From: Myxococcales bacterium
Lineage (GTDB): Bacteria > Myxococcota_A > Polyangia > Polyangiales > Polyangiaceae
Length of the DNA stretch: 64,000 bases
Direction: 5' to 3'
Assembly (NCBI GenBank): GCA_025359105.1
Contig: JANYHK010000044.1
Span: 62,001 to 126,000, forward strand
Positions 49,922 to 60,800 of the stretch are shown here, in pieces (position 1 is the stretch's first letter; every line of letters starts with the position of its first letter). Position numbers and translations under genes: made by a program. The notes under the pieces are model-generated. The model saw nothing but the letters and a program-made list of their open reading frames with translations. It did not search any database and was not told the origin of the DNA.

Positions 49922-52900
49922 ATGGCGCAGAAGAGCGCCAAGCCCCCCCTAAAGGAATCGATTCCCCCGCCGCTCCCCGGGAGCGGGGGACCGCCGCCGC
50001 TCCCCGGCGATCGCGCGGCGTCGCCGCCCGTTCCGCCGCCGCTGCCGCATCCGCTGCCGCCCCCCCTGCCTAGCGTGCAGATCGACGGTCTGGACATGGC
50101 GGAGACCATGCCCGGCCGTTCGCGACTGCAGTCCGACGTATCCATCGAGGTCGATACGACCGATCTCGAGCCGTCGTCGACGGCGGGGCACAACTCGATC
50201 GACAAGCTCCTCGCGCTCACGGGCGAGAGCTGGAACGTCGACGATGAAGTGCGCACGCTGAAGGCCGCAGCGAGCGAGACGCGGCCCGCGCGCGTCGAGA
50301 TGCCGGCCAAGGCGCGCGCTCTCCTCATGCCCACGCCCTACGACATCGGCAAACCGGTCCGACCGGAGGCGCCGCCCCCTCCCATGTCCGGCGACTCCGA
50401 GCCGACAGCCGGCGCGGTGCCACCTTCGCCGGCATCCAAGCCCCCGCCGCCGCTGCCGAACCGCGGGAGCAAGGGGCCCCCTCCCCTGCCCGTGCGTTTT
50501 CCGCCGCCGCCGCCAGTGCCCGGCGACGCGGCGCGCGCGAGCAAGGCGCCGCCGCCGCTGCCCGCGCCACCGCCGAGCCGGCCGCCCGCGCCGTCCTCCA
50601 TCGCGCCAGCCTCGATCTCGTCCTCGCCGTCGATGGTCTCGCAGCATTCGGGGCCGAGCCTTTCGGTGTCGCGCCCGCCCGACGGCGGGCTCAACGGCAC
50701 TGCGCTCGCAGAGCTCCTGTCGGCGCGCGTCGCGACGCTGGAGGTGATGGATGATCGCGTCGGGCTCGCGCGCGCGCAAATCGAGCTGGCGATCGCCAGC
50801 GAGGTGCTCGGCGACGAGACCAAGAGCGTCTCCCACGCCGAAGCGGCGCTCCGGATCGACCCCGATCTGTCCAGCGCCCACAGCCTCCTCCGGCGCCGCA
50901 AGCACGCGCGGACGGTGATAGGGACGCTCCTCGGCCACCTCGAGCACGAGCTCTCGGCGTCGACGGCCGAGGCATCGACCGTCGAGCTCATCGTCGAGCG
51001 GGCGCGCCTGCTCGAGGCGAGCGGCGAGAAGTCGGAGGCGGTGCGCGCCGCGTGGGAGCAGGCGCTCACGCGGGCGCCGCACCACGCCGCGGCGCTGAAG
51101 GGGCTGGAGTCCGAGCTCGTCGCCCGCACGCACGCGGATTTCGGAGACGCCGCATACGACGCGCTCGCGGGGCACCTCGGGCGCATGGCCGACGCGTACG
51201 CGAGCGAGTCGCGGCTCGCGGCGTGGCTGCACGTCGAGCGCGCGCACATCCTGGAGTGGCGGCTCGGTCGCGAGGACGCCGCGCGCGGCGCGCTCGAACG
51301 GGCGGTGCGGCTAGACCCCGGCGTCGGGCCGGTGCGTAACGCCTACGTCGATCACGTCTCGGCGCAGCGGGACATGCCGGCGCTCGTCGAGGCGCTGGAG
51401 GAAGAGGCGGCTATCGAGACGAGCGGCGCCAGGAGCGCGCGCCTCGAGCTCGAGGCGGCGACGATCGCCTACCTCCGATTGCAGGACGACGCGAAAGCGG
51501 TCTTCCTGCTCGAACGGGCGGTCACGCGCGAACCGACGACGCCGAGCGTCGATCGCCGTGTGCTCGACGAGCTCGTCCGCCTGTACGAAGAGACGGCGAT
51601 GTGGCCGGAGTCGGCGCGCGCGCGCAGGTCGCGCTTGCGCTTCCTCACGGAGCCGGCCCACCTGTCGCACGAGCTGCGCACGCTCGCGATGGTGCACGAG
51701 CGCCTCGGCGATCTGGAGAGCGCCGTCGGCGACATCCAGCGCGCGATGACGCTGGAGTCGGGCGATCCCACGCTGGTCGAGACACTCGACCGCCTCCTCG
51801 GCATGGCGGTGAAGGACGAGCAGCGCATGGCGCTGTGGCTCACCGAGGCCGCCCGCACCGAGGATGGCAAGAAACGCGCGCGCGCCCTCTGCCGCGCCGC
51901 CGTGATCGCCGACGGCTCGCTGCAGAGGCCGGTCGAGGCCATCCGCCACCTGCGCGCGGCGTGGGTCGCGAGCCCCGGCGATTCGGAGACGCTCGACATG
52001 CTCTCGCGCCTCTTGTCGCCGGCACCGTCGCAGCGCGTGGATGGTGACGTGCGCGCGCTGATCGAGCTGTACGTGCAGGCGACGCAGAGCGCGTCCGATC
52101 CGGGGCGGCGCGTCGCGTACCTCGAGCGCGTCGCGCTCCTCTGGGAGGAGCTCATCGGCGACGCGCAGCGCGCGGCCCGCGCCTACGAGGACATCCTCAC
52201 CTTGGAGCCGCGCCGACGCAGCGCCGTCCTCGGCCTCGCGCGCAACGCCGCCCGCTGCGGCGACGAGCGCGCCCTCGCGCGCGCGCTGCTCGACGAAGCG
52301 AAGATCGCCGACGACGGCGTGGACGTGCTCGCCCTCAAGGTGCGCGCCGCGACGGCACTCGCCCGCCACGATCCGGCCCGCGCGCTCGCGATCGTGCAGG
52401 AGGTGCTCGCCGCCGACGCGTCCCACGGCCCCGGACGCGCCCTCGAGGTCCGCCTGCACGAGGAGGCGAACCGCTGGGAGGCCGCCGCCAAAGCGCTCGC
52501 CTCGCGCATCGACCACACCTATGGCGCCCAGGAGCGCTTCCCGCTCTGGCTGAGCCTCGCCCAGATGCAGGACACGCGGCTGCGCGCGCCGTTCGACGCG
52601 CTCAAGTCGCTTCAACAAGCGCGCGCGCTCGATCCGGCGCACCCCGTCCCGCCCGTCGAGATCGCCCGCGTGCTCGAGACCGCAGGCGACGATCGCGCCC
52701 TCCGCAACGCGCTGACCCAGCTCGCCGAGGACGCGCCGAACCGCGAGGAGCGCGCGCGCTTCCTCGTGCGCGCCGCCGAGGTCGACGAGCTCCGCCTGGA
52801 GAACGACGAGTCCGCCTCCATGCTGTACACCCGCGCGCTCGCGGAGACGCCGGAGGACGAGATGATCGCCGACCGGCTGTCACGTGTCCTCGCGCGCCGC

Positions 52901-55858
52901 GGCGCCGTGCGCCCGTCGACGACGCCGAGCGCGCGCGTCGCACCGGCGCTCGGGGAGCGCTCCGCGCACCTCGCCAAGCGGTACGAGCGGGCGGGCACGC
53001 CGGGGCAGGCGCAGATCTTCGGCTTCGAGTACGCCGCGCTCCTCGTCGAGCTCGGGCAGGACTTGCCGCACGCGACGGGCCTGCTCGAAGGAGTGCTCGC
53101 CGCCGACCCCACCCACATCCCTGCGCTCCGGACGCTCGAGGCGATCTCGCGCCGCACGGCCTCGTGGTCGCCGCTATCGCGCGTCCTGTCGAAGCAGGGG
53201 GACGCCTTCATGGACGTGCGCGCGCGGCTCGGCGCGCTCTGGAACCTCGCCGCCCTCGAGGAGTGGCGGCTCCCCATCACCGACTCCCCCAGCAACACCT
53301 ACACGCGCATCCTCGACCTCGACCCCACCGATCCGGGCGCGCTCGAGGCGACCGTCCGCCGCGATCTCGCCCAGGCGCGTCGCGGCGACTCGCGCGCGCG
53401 AAAGGCCGTCATCTCCGCGCTCCGCGCGCTCTGTGCGCTCGCGTCCGACGACGGGTCACAGCTCGCGATGCAGCTGCGCCTCGCGCTCCTGCTCGAGGCG
53501 GCGGCGAACGAATCGACCGACGGGAGCGGACTGTCCAAGGAGGCTCTCGATCGCTACCGCGCGTCGCTGTCGATCGATCCGGCGAGCGTCACCGCCGCGA
53601 CCGGGCTCGCCCGCCTCGCCAACAAGCTGAACGACGCCGCAGGCGCGATCGAAGCAGCGATGTCGCTCGCCAGCCTCGCCACGCAGCCGAAGGCGAAGGC
53701 GCGCTACCTCCTCGACGCCGCCGAGCTGCTCCTCGCGAACGACTCCGACGAACGCCTGGGGCCGCGCCACGAGCGCCAGGAGCGCGCTGGGCGTCTGCTC
53801 GAGGACGCCCTCGAATCCGAGCCCGACTCGATCCCAGCGGCCGGACGTCTCGCCACCATTCGCATCGAACAGCACCAGGCCGAGCGCCTCGTGGAGACGT
53901 TCCGTACTGCGATCACGCGCGCCAAGAGCCCCGACGCGATCGTGATGCTCGGCTCCGAGATCGCGCGCGTCGCCCGCGACGAGCTCGGCGACCTCACCGT
54001 GGGCATCGACGCCATGCGCCACGTACGTGAAGCGGCGCCCAACCACGTGCCTTCGCTGCTCCTCCTCAGCGAGCTGTGCATCGCGCAGCGTGCGTGGCCG
54101 GAGGCGGTCGAGGCGCTCGAGGCGGTCGCGGCGATCAGCCGCGATTCGGGGCCGCGCCTCACCGCGCTGTTCGCCCTTGCCAGCGTCTACGAGAAGGTCC
54201 TCTCCCGCCCCGAAGAAGCGGAGCGCGTGCTGCGCCAGGCGCTCAACGTCGATCCGGCCAACGCGCGGGCGCTCCGCGCGCTCATCCACCGCGTCGCGTC
54301 GTCGCAGAGCGAGTCGGAGGACGGGCGCCCCGACGCCAAGCGCGAGATCTCGGAGATGCTCGACAAGCTCTCGGAGGTCGAGCGCGACCACGGGCAGAAG
54401 GCGACCATCCTCCTCGAGCTCGCCGACATCCGACTCGAGCTCCATGATCGCGAGGGCGCGGAGCGCGCGCTCGTCGACGCCGTCGCGTACGCGCCGATGA
54501 ACAACAAGGCGTTCGCGAAGCTCGGCAGCCTCTTCCGCACCCCCAAGGGCCGCGACGTCGTCTCCTACGCGCGGGCGCTCACCCAGGTCGTGGCGCGCGG
54601 GCAAAAGATCGGCAACGTCGACCCGCGCTGGCTGGCCGCGCTGGGGCAGCTCGAGATCGAGGGAATGGGCCGCGTGCGTGACGGCGTGGTGCATCTGCAG
54701 AAGGCGGTCCAGATGGACCCCATGCTGTACGAGACGCGCTTCGAGCTGGCGAGCGCGTACAAGCGCCTCGGAGCCAACGACGAGGCCACCCGCGTCCTCA
54801 TGAGCATGCTCCTGCCGAACCCGCGCCCCATCCTGAGCGTGAGCGATCCGGCGACCGCCCTCGAGCTCCTCGAGACGACGCTCGGCGCCGAGCGCAAGAC
54901 CGAGGACGCGCTCATCATCAGCGAGCTCCGCGCCATCTGCGGGGACCTCGACGACGGGCGCCACAAATGGCTCCGCGCGCGCCGCCTCCCACCGCTCGAG
55001 GCGCACCACTCGGGGCTCGATCGCGCGGCGCTGGTGACGCACGTGCTCCCCAACGAGGGGCGCCACGTCATGCTGGAGGTCGCCGCCGCGATCGCCGGGA
55101 TCGAGTCGAAGATCCTCCGGGCCGATCTCACGGATCTGGGCATCTCGTCACGGGATCGCATCGGCTCGCGCAGCGGGCACCCGACACGCGCGTTGCTCGA
55201 CCGGCTCGCCCGTGCCGTCGGCGTCGCCGAGGTCGATCTCGTCGTTACGTCGGCGGTGACGCGTACCCGCGTGCTCGCGCAAGACACCCTGTGGGTCGTC
55301 GTGCCGCGCGCCCTGACCGAGCTCCCCGAGCCGACGCAAATCGCCTCGCTTGCGCGCGCGCTCGCGCGCATCGCGCTGGGCGTACCCTGGCTCGAGGAGC
55401 TGCCGCCGCCGCACATCGAGGCGCTCCTCATCGCATCGGCGCGGCAAGTCGTGCCGACCTACGGCGCCGACGACGTCGATGTCATCTCGTCCAAGCTCGT
55501 CGCCCAGTACGAGCCCGGCGTCTCCAAAGCCCTGACGCGAAGGCAGAAGAAGCTCCTCGAGGAGCTCTCGCCGCACCTCTCTGCCCCCGCCGGGCGCCCG
55601 GTGCCGGTCGACGCGTTCATCGGCGCCCTCGCACGCGCCGAGCTTCGCATCGCTTACCTCCTCACCGGCGATCTGCTGGCGACCATCGACGAGCTGCGAG
55701 GCCTCGACCCGAAGTTCCTCCACGCCACCGATCAGCCAGGCCGGGAGTCGCTCGCCAAGGTCCTCGAGCACGCCTTTGCCGGCGACGTCATCCGCTTCGC
55801 GCTCACGAACGAAGCCACCGCGCTCCGTCGCCGCGTCGGCTCCACCTGGACCGGTTGA
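49922..55858 (+). CDS. 1978-residue TPR protein with proline-rich N terminus
   Basis: This giant cytoplasmic-type protein begins with a disordered Pro-rich region (about 1-235) with many PPPLP and PPLP motifs (for example PPPLPGSGG, PPPLPGD, PPPLPHPLPPPLP). Residues 250-1680 form an array of helical TPR repeats, seen as pairs such as ARAQIELAIASEVLGDETKS and EAALRIDPDLSSAHSLL and the recurring LDPxxxxA, a superhelical protein-binding scaffold. The last 300 residues form a separate helical domain. No signal peptide or catalytic motif is present. It starts at ATG 49922 behind GAGGT. It probably assembles a signalling or motility complex. Confidence 0.82.
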   Translation: MAQKSAKPPLKESIPPPLPGSGGPPPLPGDRAASPPVPPPLPHPLPPPLPSVQIDGLDMAETMPGRSRLQSDVSIEVDTTDLEPSSTAGHNSIDKLLALTGESWNVDDEVRTLKAAASETRPARVEMPAKARALLMPTPYDIGKPVRPEAPPPPMSGDSEPTAGAVPPSPASKPPPPLPNRGSKGPPPLPVRFPPPPPVPGDAARASKAPPPLPAPPPSRPPAPSSIAPASISSSPSMVSQHSGPSLSVSRPPDGGLNGTALAELLSARVATLEVMDDRVGLARAQIELAIASEVLGDETKSVSHAEAALRIDPDLSSAHSLLRRRKHARTVIGTLLGHLEHELSASTAEASTVELIVERARLLEASGEKSEAVRAAWEQALTRAPHHAAALKGLESELVARTHADFGDAAYDALAGHLGRMADAYASESRLAAWLHVERAHILEWRLGREDAARGALERAVRLDPGVGPVRNAYVDHVSAQRDMPALVEALEEEAAIETSGARSARLELEAATIAYLRLQDDAKAVFLLERAVTREPTTPSVDRRVLDELVRLYEETAMWPESARARRSRLRFLTEPAHLSHELRTLAMVHERLGDLESAVGDIQRAMTLESGDPTLVETLDRLLGMAVKDEQRMALWLTEAARTEDGKKRARALCRAAVIADGSLQRPVEAIRHLRAAWVASPGDSETLDMLSRLLSPAPSQRVDGDVRALIELYVQATQSASDPGRRVAYLERVALLWEELIGDAQRAARAYEDILTLEPRRRSAVLGLARNAARCGDERALARALLDEAKIADDGVDVLALKVRAATALARHDPARALAIVQEVLAADASHGPGRALEVRLHEEANRWEAAAKALASRIDHTYGAQERFPLWLSLAQMQDTRLRAPFDALKSLQQARALDPAHPVPPVEIARVLETAGDDRALRNALTQLAEDAPNREERARFLVRAAEVDELRLENDESASMLYTRALAETPEDEMIADRLSRVLARRGAVRPSTTPSARVAPALGERSAHLAKRYERAGTPGQAQIFGFEYAALLVELGQDLPHATGLLEGVLAADPTHIPALRTLEAISRRTASWSPLSRVLSKQGDAFMDVRARLGALWNLAALEEWRLPITDSPSNTYTRILDLDPTDPGALEATVRRDLAQARRGDSRARKAVISALRALCALASDDGSQLAMQLRLALLLEAAANESTDGSGLSKEALDRYRASLSIDPASVTAATGLARLANKLNDAAGAIEAAMSLASLATQPKAKARYLLDAAELLLANDSDERLGPRHERQERAGRLLEDALESEPDSIPAAGRLATIRIEQHQAERLVETFRTAITRAKSPDAIVMLGSEIARVARDELGDLTVGIDAMRHVREAAPNHVPSLLLLSELCIAQRAWPEAVEALEAVAAISRDSGPRLTALFALASVYEKVLSRPEEAERVLRQALNVDPANARALRALIHRVASSQSESEDGRPDAKREISEMLDKLSEVERDHGQKATILLELADIRLELHDREGAERALVDAVAYAPMNNKAFAKLGSLFRTPKGRDVVSYARALTQVVARGQKIGNVDPRWLAALGQLEIEGMGRVRDGVVHLQKAVQMDPMLYETRFELASAYKRLGANDEATRVLMSMLLPNPRPILSVSDPATALELLETTLGAERKTEDALIISELRAICGDLDDGRHKWLRARRLPPLEAHHSGLDRAALVTHVLPNEGRHVMLEVAAAIAGIESKILRADLTDLGISSRDRIGSRSGHPTRALLDRLARAVGVAEVDLVVTSAVTRTRVLAQDTLWVVVPRALTELPEPTQIASLARALARIALGVPWLEELPPPHIEALLIASARQVVPTYGADDVDVISSKLVAQYEPGVSKALTRRQKKLLEELSPHLSAPAGRPVPVDAFIGALARAELRIAYLLTGDLLATIDELRGLDPKFLHATDQPGRESLAKVLEHAFAGDVIRFALTNEATALRRRVGSTWTG

Positions 55859-55879
55859 CGCGCGAGAGCCCCGCGGCCC

Positions 55880-57742
55880 TCAGGCTGTCTTGGCAGAGCG
55901 CAGGCGATCTAGGCTCGCCTCCTTGCCCTTCGCGCTGAGGCTCACCCGCACGAGCCGCAGCGGCGCCTCGATCCCCTTCACCCGCGCCTCGAAGCGATCG
56001 CCAGCCTGCACGAGCGCCCGCGCCTCGGGGCGAAGGGCGTCGAGCGTCGCCTCTTCGAGCACGAGCTCACCCGACTGCGCGAGGTGCTGCACCCGCGAGG
56101 CGACGTTTACCGTCTGCCCGAAGTAGTCGAGGCTGCCGTTCGCCGTGACGATGTAGCAGGCGCCAGAGTACATCCCCAGCTTGATGCCGACCGAGCCTCC
56201 GTGCTGGTGCTCGGCGCGGAAGCGCTCGAACTCCGCGAGCGACTCGACTGCGGCGGTGACGCACTCGCTCGCATCGGTGAACGCCGCCATGACGGCGTCG
56301 CCCATCGTCTTCACGACGACGCCCGAGTTCTTGTCGATGATCTTGCGCATGAGATCGAAGTGATCGTCGACCAGGCGGAAGGCGGCGGCGTCCCCGACCT
56401 CGGAGTAGAGCGCCGTCGAGCCGGTGAGGTCGCTGAAGAAGACGGCCACGCGGGCGACCTTCAGCGGCGTGCCGCGCTTGAGGAGATCGCTGGAGAAGAG
56501 CTCGCGGAACTCGCCGAGTGTGGACACGGCGTGCGCGGTCGCAGCGAGCGTGGCGTAGCCGAGCCGTTCTACCTTGACGTGGCGCGCCTCTTTCGTCGCG
56601 TTGGTGATCTCGATCGTGCCGTGCGGCGCGACGCGCACGAGCGCCGGGCGCATCGCGTCGACGTCGACCACGACCTCCACTTTCGCAGGCGCGTCGTCCG
56701 CCACCTCAACGCTCGTCATCGCCCCGCCGCGCGCGAAGACGCGGTAGCGCCCCGCCTCCGCCGGCGCGTCGACCGAGCGCGTCGCGCCGGCCTCGAAATT
56801 CGCCTGCACGAGGACGTGCGGCGTTCGCGCGGGGCCTCCCATGCAGAACATCTGCTGCGGGACGGGACGCACGCTCGGGTGCACCTCGAACGTGGCCTCG
56901 ACGGCGCGATCGAGGTCGAGATCGAACGAGATGTCGCATTGCTGGCAGTGCGCGCCGTCCTCGATCTCGTCGAGCTGGGCCACCGTCTGGCCGGCGACGC
57001 GGCAGCTCGGACAGATGAGCGCCCAGCGGAGCTCGACGATCCCCGCCGGCACGGCGCGGAGGAACGCGCGCAGGACGTCGCGTCGATCGTCACCCCACTG
57101 CTCGGCCACCTCGAAGGGGCGAATGCGAATGACGTCGGCGTCGGGGGCCTCCCGGACGAAGGCGCCAAGCTTGTCGGCCAGCGCCGGGGCGATGCCCGCC
57201 TTCTTGAGCTCGGAGACCGCGAAGATGATGTGGTTGGCGTTCGCGACCGTGACCGGCTTGAGGTACGGGCTCGGCGCCTTCTCCCGGACGTGCTGATCGA
57301 TGGCCTCGGCGGTCAGCGCGCACGCACGCACGAAGCGGCGGCCGGCCAAGAGGGCGATGGGACGAAAGAGAAACGACGACGGCTCGAGCGTGAGCTGGAA
57401 CGTCGCCCGCGTCCCCCCCTCGAGACCGCCGTCCTTGATGGGCGTGAGCTCCAGGCTCATCGCGTACGACGACAGCACGCCGCGCCGCATCTTGCGGAAG
57501 ACGCTGAACGAGCGGCCGTGGCTCCACTCGAACGGGTACTCCTCGTATTCGAGGGCGAATCCCGCGGCCTTCGTGGACGCGATGAAACGAGCCGGCGAAC
57601 CGGCGGCGGCATCGGCAGGGCGATAGGTCACCGGCTCGCCGCCGATGATGCGGTTCATCCGGTCGGTGTCGGTGATGAGGGGCCACACGTCCTCCGCCGA
57701 GGACGCGAGATCCACCGATGTCGTGACGACCACGGACCCCAT
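55880..57742 (-). CDS. Class III adenylate/guanylate cyclase with SRPBCC-like N terminus and DUF5939-like middle
   Basis: This 620-residue protein ends with a class III cyclase domain (about 440-610): AVFFSDLTGSTALYSEVGD gives the first metal aspartate, VVVKTMGDAVMAAF the second and a lysine, and YFGQTVNVASRVQ the transition-state region. The N-terminal 150 residues resemble an SRPBCC/START-like lipid or ligand pocket (VVTTSVDLASSAEDVWPLIT). The middle (about 160-420) matches the DUF5939-type region common in myxobacterial cyclases, with a zinc-ribbon-like CPSCRVAGQ and HCQQC pair. It is divergent from the kinase at 57812 across 69 bp, which suggests shared control. Confidence 0.86.
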   Translation of the reverse strand: MGSVVVTTSVDLASSAEDVWPLITDTDRMNRIIGGEPVTYRPADAAAGSPARFIASTKAAGFALEYEEYPFEWSHGRSFSVFRKMRRGVLSSYAMSLELTPIKDGGLEGGTRATFQLTLEPSSFLFRPIALLAGRRFVRACALTAEAIDQHVREKAPSPYLKPVTVANANHIIFAVSELKKAGIAPALADKLGAFVREAPDADVIRIRPFEVAEQWGDDRRDVLRAFLRAVPAGIVELRWALICPSCRVAGQTVAQLDEIEDGAHCQQCDISFDLDLDRAVEATFEVHPSVRPVPQQMFCMGGPARTPHVLVQANFEAGATRSVDAPAEAGRYRVFARGGAMTSVEVADDAPAKVEVVVDVDAMRPALVRVAPHGTIEITNATKEARHVKVERLGYATLAATAHAVSTLGEFRELFSSDLLKRGTPLKVARVAVFFSDLTGSTALYSEVGDAAAFRLVDDHFDLMRKIIDKNSGVVVKTMGDAVMAAFTDASECVTAAVESLAEFERFRAEHQHGGSVGIKLGMYSGACYIVTANGSLDYFGQTVNVASRVQHLAQSGELVLEEATLDALRPEARALVQAGDRFEARVKGIEAPLRLVRVSLSAKGKEASLDRLRSAKTA

Positions 57743-57811
57743 GATCGGCGAGCTTACACCACCTTCGAGTCGGTCGCTGCGGGCCGGGGAAGCCTGGTAC
57801 GCTCCTGTCCA

Positions 57812-60800
57812 GTGAGCGAAGACTACCAGACGCCCCTTTCGCCGGGTGACCGGCTCGATCGCTACGAGCTCATCTGCCCCATCGCCTCGGGCGGAATGGC
57901 GAGCGTGTGGGTCGCGCGCATGAAGGGCAAGCACGGCTTCGAAAAGCTCGTGGCCATCAAGACGATCCTGCCCCAGTACGCGTCGGACACGCGCTTTCGG
58001 GCGATGTTCCTCGACGAGGCGAGCATCCTTTCCCAGATCCAGCACGCCAACGTCGCGCAGATCCTCGACGTGGGCGAGGAGCGCGACGTCGTCTACCTGG
58101 TCATGGAGTTCGTCGACGGCGACTCGCTGTCGAAGCTGCTGAAGGCGATCGTCACCAAGAGGCTCGAGATCCCGATCGGCGTCGTGCTGCGCGTCCTCGC
58201 CGACGCGTGCGCGGGGCTCCACGCCGCCCACGAGCTGCGGGGCAAGAAGACCAGCGGCCCGCTCGGCCTCGTGCATCGCGACGTGTCACCGCAGAACATC
58301 CTCATCACGCAGCAAGGCGCGACCAAGCTCATCGACTTCGGCATCGCGAAAGCCAAGGGGCGCCTCACGCAGGACACCAGCGCCGGCGCCATCAAGGGCA
58401 AGATCGCCTACATGGCGCCGGAGCAAGCCTCGGGCAAGGCCGTCGATCGGCGCGCCGACGTGTGGGCGGTGGGCGCGATCCTCTACGCGGTCTACAGGGA
58501 CCGCACCCCGTACGAGGGCGAGACGGAGCTCGACACGCTGCACGCGCTCGGCGCGGGGAAAGATCCCCCGCCGCTCAGCGCAGAGGTGCCTGCGCCGGTG
58601 CGCGAGATCGTCGCCAAGGCGACCCGCGCCGCCGCCGACGAACGGTTCAACACCGCGAGCGATCTGGCGCGGGCGCTCGAGTCCGCGATGGTCGCGCTCG
58701 GGGCGCCGACCTCGACGACCGACGTCGCCACGTTCATGGCGACGCACATGGCGGAGCGCGCCGCGAGCCGACAAAAAGCGCTCAATTTCGCGCTCAAGGC
58801 CGCGGCGGATCGCGAACGCGTGCGCGAGCTCCTCACGCCCGAGCACGACGAGACGTCGTCGAGCGGCGGCTTTGGCGGCGCGGCCAGGCGCGTGCTCGCG
58901 GCAAACCTCGACGACTCGATCCCGCCGCCAGCTCCCGGCAGCAGCGACCGGCGGGGCGGGGCGATGGGCGAGGCGAACGCCGACGTGAGTCCGGCGCGCG
59001 TGCGGGTCGGCGGCACGGTGGCGTACGAGGACACGGGCCTGGGAACCGCGCACACCCAGTTCAAGTCGGGCGCGCCTCTCTATCCCGAGGCACCGGCCGC
59101 GGGCCCCGTCTCCCGCGCCGTTCCGACGAAGATCGCCGAGGGCGCGGCGCCTCCTCCGGCGAGCATGAGAGGCAAGCCCGCCGAGGCCCCCGCCCCACAC
59201 TCCATCCCCGACCTCATCTTGCCCTCGGAGACGAAGAAGCCGCCGCTTCAGGCTCTCCATGAGCCACCGCCCCCCTCGCCCTTCGACATGGAGGACGACG
59301 ATCCGGGCTTCGTCCCGCCCCCGCCGCGGATAGCCTCGGCGGCCGGATCGATCATCGGCCCCGACGTGCTCGGTCCCGACGCGGGCAGGGCGCCGCCGCC
59401 GGCCGGTTCTGTCGGGCCGCCGCCTCCGCAGGCCCCGCACCTCCCGGCGACCGCGTCGATTGCGCTGGCATCCGCCGCGCCCAAGGCCGCCGCCAGGGCC
59501 GCGCAGCTGACGCACGACGACGCGCCTGCCTCCGGCGAGTTCTTCGATCCGATGGCGATCGCGGCCAAGCGCGCCGCGGAGCCCCCTCGGCGACGCGACT
59601 CACCCATCCCGCTCAGCCTCTCGGGCGGACCAGGCGGCGAGATGCTCGGCGCGTCGCGCCCGAGACGCGCGGCCACCGCCGACACGCAGGCGGAGCTGAG
59701 GCGTGCACGCGAAGGCGCGGCGGCGGCGCAAGGCCGCAAGTGGAAGATCATCGTGCCCGCCGTCGTCGCCCTGCTCGCGCTCATCGGGGGCGGCATCGTC
59801 GCTGCGCCTGCGTACGCGAAGCGTCAGGCGATCGCGGCGGCGGCGGAGCAAGGCGTCGTGCTGACCGTCGACCGCGCGACGGTGGGGTGGGGCACGGCGC
59901 ACCTCTACGGCCTCGGGTTCGCGGCGGCGGAGTTTCCGAGCGTGACGATGACCGCGGCGTCGGCGACCCTGGAGCTGTCGGGTTTCGATGCCGAGTCGAT
60001 CGTCGTGCAAGATCCGAACGTCACCGTCACGGGCACAACCGAGGAGTTGGCGCTCGCCGCCACCAAGCTGGCGGGGCGCGCGTCCGTCGGCACCGGCAAG
60101 GCGAAGAAGGTGCAGCTCCAGAACGCACGGGTCACCTGGACGGGACCGCTCGGCGAGGGCTCGCGCTTCGACGCGGAGGGCGTCGGCCTCGACGTCGTGC
60201 GTGGCGCCACGGGCCTCGGCGACGAGACGCACTTCACCTCGCCCAGCACGCGCATCACGACGGCGCGCGGGGTCCTCGGCCCCTGGCGCCTCGACGGCGA
60301 TCGCACGTCGAAACAGACGCGCCTGCGCGTCGGCTTCGACCCGGTCCTGGCCGACGGGCCCTCCGCCATCCTGGTGCGCACCGAGGGCGGCACCTCGGCG
60401 ACGATCAAGATCACGCGCCAGCCGCTGACCCGCCTCGGCATCCCCCATGGCTTCCTCGGCCTCGTCGTCGACGAGACGACCCAGGTGGACGCATCCGTTC
60501 AGGTGACCCGCCCGCTGCCGAACCGTGTCGTGGGCGAGGTCCAGCTCACGATCTTCGACGCGCGCCTGACGCCGCAATCGCCCAAGCTCGATCTGGGGCT
60601 CAAGGGATCGTTCGCAGGCGAGCCCGGCAAACCCCTCGATACGGCGCGCACGCAGCTGTCCTTCGGGCCGTTGATCGCCAACGTGGTGGGCGCGGTGACC
60701 CTCCACGACGAGTCCTTCCGCGTGGAGCTCAAGTGGGCCGTTCCGCCCCTTCCCTGCGGCGTTCTGCTAAAAAGGACGTCGCCCACCCAGGCGACGGCGG

